Origin: Confluentibacter citreus
GTDB taxonomy: Bacteria; Bacteroidota; Bacteroidia; Flavobacteriales; Flavobacteriaceae
DNA: 64,000 nucleotides
Direction of reading: 5' to 3'
NCBI RefSeq assembly: GCF_002807055.1
Contig: NZ_NIXN01000006.1
Coordinates: 186,001-250,000, forward strand
Shown: piece by piece, positions 9,245-16,953 of the stretch
Layout of the letters: every line of letters starts with the position of its first letter
How positions within the stretch are numbered: position 1 is the stretch's first letter
The notes under the pieces: generated by a model
The model's input: only the letters and a program-made list of their open reading frames with translations
Told to the model about the DNA's origin: nothing
The model's database searches: none
Position numbers and translations under genes: made by a program

Positions 9245-11653
9245 TCACCTAAACTCATAAAATATGCCGACCAATAACAACAATCCGACCAAAATAGAAC
9301 TCGCTAATGCAATACTGCTTCCTGTTTGTATCACTTCTGGTTCAAACTTAAATTCTATAACATGGTTTCCTGCTGGAACTTCCATACCTCGCAACACATA
9401 ATTAACCCTAATATGAGAAGCTTCTTTTCCGTCAATAAGTGTTTTCCATCCTTTTGGATAGTATACTTCAGAAAAAACCGCAAAACCATTATTTGAATTT
9501 TTTGAAATGTATTTTATATAGTTAGGAGTATATTTCACTGCTTTAATTTCAGCCAAAGAATCGACTTCAAACTCATCCTGAATAACATCAGCAATAAACT
9601 GATTTTTATTTAAAACTGCCACATTTTTGTTATCCAAACTATCTAAGGCTTTTATTTCCTCATTTGCTGAATCTACAAGTTTGAAGTTTTTAATAAACCA
9701 AGAATTACCATTAGCATCTGGATTGTTATAAGGAAATACATTTCCCTGTTCATCTTGAGCAATAATATATTTTGTATTAAACATATTAAGCATATTGATG
9801 TTGTTGTTTGAAATGTAAAAATCGAAAACATCTTGATATCTCTGCAATTTAGCGGCATGATATCCATTTAATGAATTATGAAAATAAGATGCTTTGGCTC
9901 CAGAAGAAGTAATATCAAAAACCCTGAAATTTGTGGTATCGGTTAAAATGGCTTTATCAGCTTCGTTAGCTTGATAAGGTTTATTAACTTGAATAGCCGA
10001 TACGAAATCCTCATTATTCACATAACGTTTATTAACGCCTACCAAATCAAACAAAATAAGGGCTCCAAAAGCAACAATAACCCATTGTTGTTTAAGCTTT
10101 TCTTTTAAGAATAAATAGATAGCACCTACGGAAAGCATTACTAAAATCAATGTTCTTATAGTATCAGTAGTGAAAATGGATTTTCTATCGGCTTTAACAG
10201 CATCCATGAATTCTTGCCCATAACTTTGACGATAAAAACCATCGTTAACTCCGGAAAAATCAAAAGACGATTTAAATACTAAAAACAGAATGGCTATGCC
10301 CCCAGTAATCATAGCAGAATATTTCAAAGCTTTTAGCTTTTCTTCTTTTTTTACTAAACCATCAAATAACTTGACAAGTCCAAATACCGCCAATATAGGA
10401 ACACACAATTCTAAAATAACCTGAATGGAAGTAACAGCTCTAAACTTATTGTAAAGTGGTACATAATCAATAAAAAAATCAGTTAAAAAACCTAAGTTTT
10501 TACCGTAAGACAATAATAATGAGAATATTGTACCGCCAACCAGCCACCATTTCAAACGTCCTTTTACCAAAAACAAGGCAAACACAAATAAAAATAATAC
10601 TACGGCGCCAACGTATGCCGGTGCTTCAACAATTGGTTGTTCGCCCCAATACATAGGTGCTCGTTTCGATTCTTCTGCTGCTTGCGTTGTAGTAGCGCCT
10701 AATTTCCTAAAAGCCTCATAGGTAGCAGAATCTGTTCCAACATCTTCTCCATTGCCTCCTCCCATTAATCTGGGGATATATAGATTAAACGTTTCTAAAA
10801 TGCCGTAACTATATTCAGTAATATAACCATTATCCAATCCAGATGTTGCTTCCTTAGGTGTTCCATCAGGATTTATAGTGAGTTCTCCTTTACCACGAGT
10901 ACTTTCTTTAACATATTCTTGAGTCGCTAAAATATTGGTGGCGTTTAATGCAACGGCCAAAATAACGGCGCCTAATAATATACCAACTGATTTAAAGTAA
11001 TGTGGTAATATGTTTTTTTTGTAAGCATCAACCAAATAAGCGATTCCTAAAATAATTATTAAGAACATCAAATAATAAGTCATTTGAAAATGGTTTGCCA
11101 CTATTTCCAATCCCATGGCTATAGTTGTCAGCAAAAAACCAATAATGTATCTTTTTTGAAACGTGAGGATAATGCCGCTCAATACCAACGGCATATAGGT
11201 AATGGCATGTGCTTTACTGTTATGACCAACACCCAAAATAATGATTAAATAGGTTGAAAACCCAAATGCTAACGACCCTAGAATAGCCAATTTATAATCC
11301 ACTTTTAAAACCAACAAAAGCACATAAAAGCCTATTAGATAAAGAAATAAATAATCTGCTGGTCTTGGTAAAAAGCGAAGCGTTAAATCTAATTTTTTTA
11401 TATAGTTATGGGGGTATTTGGCCCCTAATTGATAGGTTGGCATACCTGCAAAAGCACTATTGGTCCAATAGGTTTCTTCACCAGTTGCCTCTCTAAAATC
11501 ATTTTGTTGCTTACTCATGCCTATATATTGCATGATATCGCTTTGAAATATTTGTTTTCCTGATAAAACTGGACTAAAATATGCTAATGAAATAATGATG
11601 AAGCCAACTGTAACTAATATATGGGGAAGGACTTTTTTAATTGAAAATTGCAT
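9245..11653 (-). CDS. YfhO-family membrane protein (GT-C-like)
   Basis: Large polytopic membrane protein, 802 residues, matching the YfhO family. An N-terminal segment is followed by SDIMQYIGMSKQQ, a dozen or so hydrophobic segments, and a periplasmic C-terminal domain (about 540-775) containing YHAAKLQRYQD and YPKGWKTLIDGK, ending in a final membrane segment. YfhO proteins are GT-C-like and in Gram-positives glycosylate teichoic acids. In Bacteroidota they are thought to decorate surface glycans or lipids, which is unproven. It lies 28 bases after DUF4834 and is co-directional with the glycosyltransferase and flippase genes. Confidence 0.88.
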   Translation of the reverse strand: MQFSIKKVLPHILVTVGFIIISLAYFSPVLSGKQIFQSDIMQYIGMSKQQNDFREATGEETYWTNSAFAGMPTYQLGAKYPHNYIKKLDLTLRFLPRPADYLFLYLIGFYVLLLVLKVDYKLAILGSLAFGFSTYLIIILGVGHNSKAHAITYMPLVLSGIILTFQKRYIIGFLLTTIAMGLEIVANHFQMTYYLMFLIIILGIAYLVDAYKKNILPHYFKSVGILLGAVILAVALNATNILATQEYVKESTRGKGELTINPDGTPKEATSGLDNGYITEYSYGILETFNLYIPRLMGGGNGEDVGTDSATYEAFRKLGATTTQAAEESKRAPMYWGEQPIVEAPAYVGAVVLFLFVFALFLVKGRLKWWLVGGTIFSLLLSYGKNLGFLTDFFIDYVPLYNKFRAVTSIQVILELCVPILAVFGLVKLFDGLVKKEEKLKALKYSAMITGGIAILFLVFKSSFDFSGVNDGFYRQSYGQEFMDAVKADRKSIFTTDTIRTLILVMLSVGAIYLFLKEKLKQQWVIVAFGALILFDLVGVNKRYVNNEDFVSAIQVNKPYQANEADKAILTDTTNFRVFDITSSGAKASYFHNSLNGYHAAKLQRYQDVFDFYISNNNINMLNMFNTKYIIAQDEQGNVFPYNNPDANGNSWFIKNFKLVDSANEEIKALDSLDNKNVAVLNKNQFIADVIQDEFEVDSLAEIKAVKYTPNYIKYISKNSNNGFAVFSEVYYPKGWKTLIDGKEASHIRVNYVLRGMEVPAGNHVIEFKFEPEVIQTGSSIALASSILVGLLLLVGIFYEFR

Positions 11654-11681
11654 GAATACAGATTAAAATTGATTGTGAAAA

Positions 11682-11963
11682 TTAATCAATTTCTTCGTAA
11701 TCCACATATTCACCTACATCTTTATTTGAAGTTTTTGTATTTGGCATTTTATCTATTGTCACTTCACCTTCTTTTTTTGTGGTATCTTGTTGGTGTTTTT
11801 GAAACTCACTATGTGGCCCTCCAAAACGTTGGGAAGCTTTCTTGGCAACATATTTTAATAGCAATGGCGCAAATATTCGTGTTATTATTTTCAGTCCATA
11901 ATAAACCAATATAATAATCAGCAATGTTCTTAGTATACCCGTTGCAGATGCAGTTTGTAGCAT
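11682..11963 (-). CDS. DUF4834-family small membrane protein
   Basis: A small protein (93 residues from the chosen start) with one hydrophobic segment (TLLIIILVYYGLKII) and a charged cytoplasmic tail ending in EYVDYEEID; DUF4834 is of unknown role. I chose the ATG at 11963 (MLQTASATG) over the one at 11999 because homologues, as I recall them, begin there. A TAnnTTTG element at 11979-11986 also lies inside the longer reading frame. It appears to be the first gene of the YfhO/glycosyltransferase/flippase operon. Confidence 0.8.
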   Translation of the reverse strand: MLQTASATGILRTLLIIILVYYGLKIITRIFAPLLLKYVAKKASQRFGGPHSEFQKHQQDTTKKEGEVTIDKMPNTKTSNKDVGEYVDYEEID

Positions 11964-11978
11964 AAAAAATATTTTTGG

Positions 11979-11986
11979 CAAAAATA
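11979..11986 (-). promoter_or_regulatory. -7 element for the DUF4834/YfhO operon
   Basis: TATTTTTG on the minus strand, matching TAnnTTTG, about 16 bases before the chosen ATG. No TTG is found at the proper distance upstream, so only the -7 half is supported. Confidence 0.45.
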
Positions 11987-12040
11987 CAATTCTATTCATT
12001 TAAAAAACGTTCAAAAGCCTTAAAAAAAGTATAAAATATC

Positions 12041-12048
12041 TATATTTG
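12041..12048 (+). promoter_or_regulatory. -7 element for the outer-membrane protein gene
   Basis: TATATTTG, matching TAnnTTTG, 60 bases before the ATG at 12108. A clear -33 TTG is missing. Confidence 0.45.
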
Positions 12049-12107
12049 ATAACCCTTTAGATGTTATTTTGCGAAATTATATTTAGAAAAAATCTAAAAT
12101 CTTTATT

Positions 12108-13163
12108 ATGAACCAAATCAAATCTACCTTTATTTTTACCTTAATTTTAATAACAACCAACTCTTTTGCCCAATATACCGACGTTATAAATTCCAACAGA
12201 CCTGGTGTGTCGAGAAGTGCTTTTTCTGTCGGCACAAACGTGGTTCAATTTGAGGTGGGTCCTTATATAATTAAGGAGAAACGAACCCCAGCTTTAAAAA
12301 CTGAAGTTGATGGATTTGGTGTTGATTTTGCTGCTCGTTATGGATTACTATGGGAACCATTAGAGTTAATTATAGAAGGTACGTATCAAAACGATACTAA
12401 AACATATTTTTCAAATATCCCGTTTGATGAAGCCAGAGCTAATTTTAAAACCTTAACTATAGGAGCAAAATATCTGGTATTTGATCCCTACAAAAACGCT
12501 GAAGACGATAAGCCTAATCTCTATAGCTGGAAAGCCAACCAAGGCTTTAAGTGGAAAAATTTAATCCCCGCGGTATCAGTTTATCTTGGTGCAAATTACG
12601 ATACAAAAAACAATCCTTATCTAGCACCAGGGACTGAAGGTTTTAGTCCGAAAGCCATAATCATGACTCAAAATAATTTTTCTGGCGGATGGGTTTTAGT
12701 TACAAATTTAGTTTTTGACAGACTTTTTGTGAAATTGGTAGATGATAATGGAAATCCAATTATGCTAGATAATGATACAGAATATAAAGCCTCAGAATTC
12801 CAATATATTATAACACTTACACATTCTTTCAATCCTAAGTGGGTAATTTTTGGTGAAACTCAAGGTATTAAAAGTGATTTTTATGCTGATAATCTTTTTA
12901 GATTTGGTGGGGCTTACTTGTGGAGTAAAGATTTCCAGTTGGATACAGCAGTAACTTTAAATACCAAAGATACACCGTCGGTTTTCAGTGTTAATTTTGG
13001 GATGTCTTACAGATTGGACTTTCATAAGGACAAGGAAATAACCAATGAAGATAACGGTACCTCAGTTATGGAAGAAGCTGATCGAAGATCAAGACGTAAC
13101 AGGTCCAATAATAACACTCAAGATATTCCAAAACCTAAAAGAGAGGCCTTAGATTTCGACTAA
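12108..13163 (+). CDS. Outer-membrane transporter-like protein (phenol MetA-pathway type)
   Basis: A 351-residue exported protein with a signal peptide ending TTNSFA (about residue 21). It opens with SNRPGVSRSAFSVGTNVVQFE and continues with alternating beta strands such as GFGVDFAARYGL, FKTLTIGAKYLVF and FSGGWVLVTNLVF. This is the pattern of the barrel proteins annotated as transporter or meta-pathway of phenol degradation (PF13557). The tail is basic and low-complexity (RRSRRNRSNNN). The next gene follows after 20 bases. The cargo is unknown; a phenol role should not be assumed. Confidence 0.75.
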   Translation: MNQIKSTFIFTLILITTNSFAQYTDVINSNRPGVSRSAFSVGTNVVQFEVGPYIIKEKRTPALKTEVDGFGVDFAARYGLLWEPLELIIEGTYQNDTKTYFSNIPFDEARANFKTLTIGAKYLVFDPYKNAEDDKPNLYSWKANQGFKWKNLIPAVSVYLGANYDTKNNPYLAPGTEGFSPKAIIMTQNNFSGGWVLVTNLVFDRLFVKLVDDNGNPIMLDNDTEYKASEFQYIITLTHSFNPKWVIFGETQGIKSDFYADNLFRFGGAYLWSKDFQLDTAVTLNTKDTPSVFSVNFGMSYRLDFHKDKEITNEDNGTSVMEEADRRSRRNRSNNNTQDIPKPKREALDFD

Positions 13164-13183
13164 TTATCGCACCATTCATACAT

Positions 13184-14302
13184 ATGATAGTATTAAAAGA
13201 AGTAAAAACTAACAAAGACTTAAAAGCATTTGTAAAGTTTCCGTTCGACTTATATAAAGATTCTAAATATTGGGTACCTCCCATCATTAGAGAAGAACTT
13301 AAAACATTCAGTAAAAAAGATAATCCAGTATTTAATGACGCCGAAGCCACCTTATTTCTAGCTTATAAAAACAATAGAATCGTTGGAAGAGTGGCTTGCA
13401 TTATCAATTGGTTAGAAGTTAAAAACCAGGCTTTAAAAAAAATGAGGTTTGGTTGGTTTGATTTTATTGATGATTTAGAAGTATCTCAAGCCCTTTTCAA
13501 CAAAATAGAAGCTATAGGGAAGTACCATAATTTAGAATTTGCCGAAGGTCCTGTTGGTTTTTCTAATTTAGATAAAGTCGGCGTTATGACCGAAGGATTT
13601 GACTCTATAGCCCCTATGGTAACGTGGTACAATTACCCCTATTATGTAAAACACTATGAAGCTGCTAATTACAAAATAGAAAAATCATATTCAGAAAGTA
13701 GATTTCCTTTTAAAAATGTTAAGACAGAATTCTTTTTAAAAGCGCAAGAACTTATAAAAAAACGCTATCAACTAAAGGCTTTAAGTTTTACCAAAACAGA
13801 AGAAGTCATGCCTTATGCAGATAAAATGTTCGATTTATTTAATGAAAGTTATGCGTCATTATCATCATTTGTAGCCATAACAGATGTTCAAAAAGAATAT
13901 TTTAAAAAGAAATTTATAAGCTTTATAAACCCTGAATATATAAAATTTGTTGTAGATAAAGATGACAAACTTATTGGTTTTGCCATTGTAATGCCAGCAT
14001 TTGCAAAGGCTTTACAAAAAATGAATGGTAAGTTATTTCCCTTAGGTTTCCTACATATTTTGCACGCCAAAAAGCACAGTAAAGATGTTATTTTTTATTT
14101 GATAGGCATTCACCCAGATTATCAAAATAAAGGTGTACATGCCGTTATTTTTAATGAGTATTATAACACGTTTACCGAAAAAGGCATAGAAACTTGTTTT
14201 AGAACCCCCGAATTAGAAGACAATTATGCCATCCATCAAATTTGGAAACATTTTGATCCAGAAGTTTATAAGAGAAGAAAAACGTTTAGAAAAGAGTTAT
14301 AA
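13184..14302 (+). CDS. GNAT-superfamily N-acetyltransferase-like protein
   Basis: A cytoplasmic 372-residue protein widely conserved in Bacteroidota. The N-terminal part has FVKFPFDLYKDSKYWVPP and a first GNAT-like core (NRIVGRVACIIN, about 64-75). The second half has LIGFAIVMPAF (about 264-274) and IGIHPDYQNKGVHAVIF (about 310-326), the latter being the acetyl-CoA-binding motif A with a Q/K-x-x-G/A variant. The substrate is unknown. It probably shares a transcript with the preceding outer-membrane gene (20-base gap) and ends at a strong shared hairpin. Confidence 0.8.
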   Translation: MIVLKEVKTNKDLKAFVKFPFDLYKDSKYWVPPIIREELKTFSKKDNPVFNDAEATLFLAYKNNRIVGRVACIINWLEVKNQALKKMRFGWFDFIDDLEVSQALFNKIEAIGKYHNLEFAEGPVGFSNLDKVGVMTEGFDSIAPMVTWYNYPYYVKHYEAANYKIEKSYSESRFPFKNVKTEFFLKAQELIKKRYQLKALSFTKTEEVMPYADKMFDLFNESYASLSSFVAITDVQKEYFKKKFISFINPEYIKFVVDKDDKLIGFAIVMPAFAKALQKMNGKLFPLGFLHILHAKKHSKDVIFYLIGIHPDYQNKGVHAVIFNEYYNTFTEKGIETCFRTPELEDNYAIHQIWKHFDPEVYKRRKTFRKEL

Positions 14303-14307
14303 AAAAA

Positions 14308-14333
14308 AGAGCCGCTAAATTAGCGGCTCTTTT
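14308..14333. terminator. Bidirectional terminator
   Basis: AGAGCCGCTAA / TTAGCGGCTCT separated by one base, preceded by A8 and followed by TTTT. It serves both convergent genes (GNAT-like on plus, PLP acyltransferase on minus). Confidence 0.85.
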
Positions 14334-14348
14334 CAAAAATATTATATC

Positions 14349-15608
14349 TTACTCGCCCATAGCTGCCATGACTGCAGCAGACAGACGTTGATAAGTACCA
14401 TTTTCAAGTCTACTCCTAATAGCTTCAAAAGCATCTAGTGTGATTTTTATATCTTCTAAAGTATGTGTGGCAGTAGGTATTAAACGCAGTAATATTAATC
14501 CTTTAGGAATTACTGGATATACAACAATAGAACAGAAAATTCCGAAATTCTCTCTTAAATCCTTTACCAAAGCCATAGCTTCTGGAATGCTCCCTTTTAA
14601 ATAAACTGGTGTTACACAACTTTGTGTTGTACCAATATCAAAACCTCGTTCTTTAAGTCCGTTTTGTAATGCATTCGTGTTTTCCCAAAGTTTGTTTTTT
14701 AATTCAGGCATGGTTTTAAGCATATCTAAACGCTTTCTAGCACCAACAACCAATTGCATTTGCAACGATTTTGCAAACATTTGAGAACGTAAATTATATT
14801 TTAAATAATCTATAATTTCTTTATCCGCCGCAATAAAAGCGCCTGTTCCAGCCATAGATTTAGCAAAAGTTGCAAAATACACATCTATGTCATCTTGAAC
14901 ACCTTGCTCTTCGCCAGTTCCTGCCCCTCTCTCTCCCTGTGTACCAAAACCATGGGCATCATCAACCAAAAATCTGAAATTATATTTTTTCTTTAAGGCA
15001 GCTATTTCTTTAAGCCTACCTTGCTCACCACGCATTCCAAAAACACCTTCAGAAATCACTAAAATACCGCCGCCTGTTTGCTCCGCCATTTTAGTAGCTC
15101 TATCTAAGTTTTTTTCTAAACTTTCAATATCGTTATGTTTATATGTAAAACGTTTACCCATGTGCAAGCGAACACCGTCAATAATACATGCATGTGCATC
15201 TACATCATATACAATAATATCATCTTTTGAAACTAGTGCATCAATTGTGGAAACCATCCCTTGATAGCCAAAATTCAATAAGTAAGCGGCTTCTTTATTC
15301 ACAAACTCTGCTAATTCGTTTTCTAGAGTTTCATGAAGATCTGTATGACCAGACATCATTCTTGCGCCCATAGGGTAAGCCGAACCATAATCGATTCCTG
15401 CTTGTGCATCCACTTTTCTAATCTCTGGATGATTAGCCAATCCTAAATAATCATTAATACTCCAAGTAATAACATCTTTTCCTTGAAACTTCATTCGGTT
15501 TGAAATTTGACCTTCCAATTTTGGAAATACAAAATAACCTTCTGCTTGTGATGCCCATTTTCCTAGAGGCCCTTTATCCCTATAAATTTTTTCAAATAAA
15601 TCTTTCAT
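14349..15608 (-). CDS. PLP-dependent alpha-oxoamine synthase, probable cysteate fatty-acyltransferase
   Basis: A 419-residue fold-type I PLP enzyme of the serine palmitoyltransferase/KBL/AONS family. These enzymes condense an amino acid with an acyl thioester with loss of CO2. Visible residues: SINDYLGLANHPE (50-62), AHACIIDG (His139 stacks on PLP in the family), DDAHGFG (Asp216, His219) and TFAKSMAGTGAF with the Schiff-base Lys250. It lacks an attached acyl carrier domain. A cysteine-synthase-like gene lies directly upstream. This pairing matches capnine (sulfonolipid) synthesis in flavobacteria, where a serine-palmitoyltransferase homologue condenses cysteate with acyl-CoA/ACP. Serine palmitoyltransferase is the main alternative. 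Confidence 0.8.
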   Translation of the reverse strand: MKDLFEKIYRDKGPLGKWASQAEGYFVFPKLEGQISNRMKFQGKDVITWSINDYLGLANHPEIRKVDAQAGIDYGSAYPMGARMMSGHTDLHETLENELAEFVNKEAAYLLNFGYQGMVSTIDALVSKDDIIVYDVDAHACIIDGVRLHMGKRFTYKHNDIESLEKNLDRATKMAEQTGGGILVISEGVFGMRGEQGRLKEIAALKKKYNFRFLVDDAHGFGTQGERGAGTGEEQGVQDDIDVYFATFAKSMAGTGAFIAADKEIIDYLKYNLRSQMFAKSLQMQLVVGARKRLDMLKTMPELKNKLWENTNALQNGLKERGFDIGTTQSCVTPVYLKGSIPEAMALVKDLRENFGIFCSIVVYPVIPKGLILLRLIPTATHTLEDIKITLDAFEAIRSRLENGTYQRLSAAVMAAMGE

Positions 15609-15703
15609 CTATTATAAATCTTATTGCAATTAATGTTTGATGTGAGCAACTATGAGGCTATGATGCTTAATTTAGGAAAGCTATTCTACGTAGTTAGTCC
15701 TTG

Positions 15704-15711
15704 CAAAATTA
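15704..15711 (-). promoter_or_regulatory. -7 element for the acyltransferase gene
   Basis: TAATTTTG on the minus strand, followed by CAAGG, about 95 bases before the ATG at 15608. It lies after the terminator of the upstream gene, so the acyltransferase may have its own start site. No TTG at the expected -33 position. Confidence 0.45.
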
Positions 15712-15762
15712 AATATTTATATTGTTTGTACATAATTTTTACCATTCAATTATTGACGAAAC

Positions 15763-15807
15763 AAAAAAAGAGATAACTTTTTGTGATTACAACAAAGTTA
15801 TCTCTTT
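15763..15807 (-). terminator. Terminator of the cysteine-synthase-like gene
   Basis: AAAGAGATAACTTT (15767-15780) pairs with AAAGTTATCTCTTT (15794-15807), a 14-bp stem with a 13-base loop. A run of seven U follows on the minus strand. It separates the two sulfonolipid candidates into different or attenuated transcripts. Confidence 0.8.
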
Positions 15808-15825
15808 AAAATATAGGCTTATTTG

Positions 15826-16866
15826 CTATTTTATATATTGAATGGTTTGAGCAGCCTCAGCATTGATACTATCAAAAAAGCCTTGTTCACTCATCCATTT
15901 ATCACTATAAATCTTGCTCATATACCGAGAACCGTGATCTGGAAATATAACAACCACGTAGTCATCTTTTTTAAATCTTTTTTCTTCACCAAGTTGCTTA
16001 ATAGCTTGCATGGCAGCCCCAGAAGTATATCCAACAAATAACCCTTCCGTTTTGGCTATTTCTCTTGCTGTGTGAGCACTCTCCTCGTCTGTTACTTTAA
16101 CAAACTCATCTATAATATCAAAATCTGTCGCTGTTGGAATTAAATTCTTACCAAGACCTTCAATTCTATATGGGTAAATTTCTTCTTCATCAAACTCTCT
16201 TGTTTCATGATATTTTTTTATTACAGAACCAAAAGCATCAACACCTATAATTTTAATATTCGGATTTTGTTCTTTTAAATATTTTGCCGTTCCTGAAATT
16301 GTTCCTCCAGTACCACTACATGCAATCAAATGAGTGATTTTACCTTCAGTTTGTTTCCAAATTTCAGGCCCTGTAGATTTATAATGTGCATCAATATTAA
16401 GTTCATTAAAATATTGATTTATATAAACTGAGCCTTTAATTTCTTCATGAAGTCTTTTAGCAACTTGATAATAAGATCTTGGGTCATTTGCACTAACATG
16501 GGCAGGGCAAACGTAAACTTTTGCACCCATTGTTTTGAGCATATCTATTTTATCCGTGGATGATTTTGAACTAACTGCTAAAACACAGTCGTAACCTTTA
16601 ATAATGCTCACCATAGCAATACTAAAACCAGTATTACCCGACGTTGTTTCTATAATGGTATCTCCCGGCGATAATATACCTTGCTTTTCAGCCTGTTCAA
16701 TAATATAAAGCGCTATTCTATCTTTTGAGGAATGTCCTGGATTAAAGGATTCTACTTTTGCATAAAAGCTACCTTTAAATTTGGAAGTTAATTTATTGAT
16801 TCTAATAAGCGGTGTTTTACCTACTAAATCTAATACATTATCAAAAACCTGATTTCTGTGTTTCAT
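15826..16866 (-). CDS. Cysteine-synthase/CBS-like PLP enzyme, candidate cysteate synthase
   Basis: A 346-residue fold-type II PLP enzyme. The Schiff-base lysine is Lys48 in NPGHSSKDR. The PLP/substrate loop is [10 protein letters not shown] and the phosphate loop is [10 protein letters not shown]. Normal cysteine synthase and CBS have PGGSVKDR, so the Gly-Ser-Val to His-Ser-Ser change around the lysine is unusual and suggests another nucleophile. No heme or CBS domains are present. Next to a serine-palmitoyltransferase-like gene, the best proposal is a sulfite-using cysteate synthase feeding capnine synthesis. Plain O-acetylserine sulfhydrylase is the alternative. It has its own consensus promoter and terminator. 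Confidence 0.78.
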   Translation of the reverse strand: MKHRNQVFDNVLDLVGKTPLIRINKLTSKFKGSFYAKVESFNPGHSSKDRIALYIIEQAEKQGILSPGDTIIETTSGNTGFSIAMVSIIKGYDCVLAVSSKSSTDKIDMLKTMGAKVYVCPAHVSANDPRSYYQVAKRLHEEIKGSVYINQYFNELNIDAHYKSTGPEIWKQTEGKITHLIACSGTGGTISGTAKYLKEQNPNIKIIGVDAFGSVIKKYHETREFDEEEIYPYRIEGLGKNLIPTATDFDIIDEFVKVTDEESAHTAREIAKTEGLFVGYTSGAAMQAIKQLGEEKRFKKDDYVVVIFPDHGSRYMSKIYSDKWMSEQGFFDSINAEAAQTIQYIK

Positions 16867-16924
16867 AAATGCTATTTATCAGCTAAGTCAATATTACGAA
16901 AAATAATTGTGACCTAAAACCTAA

Positions 16925-16953
16925 CAAAAATAAACATTTTTTTTTATTAACAA
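16925..16953 (-). promoter_or_regulatory. Consensus promoter for the cysteine-synthase-like gene
   Basis: On the minus strand TTG (16953-16951), 18 bases, TATTTTTG (16932-16925). The -33 element overlaps the end of the upstream peptidase gene. The leader would be about 50 bases. Confidence 0.65.

Noticed and set aside
12108-13163. Aromatic-degradation role for the outer-membrane protein
   Set aside because: The family name is historical; no degradation genes are nearby.
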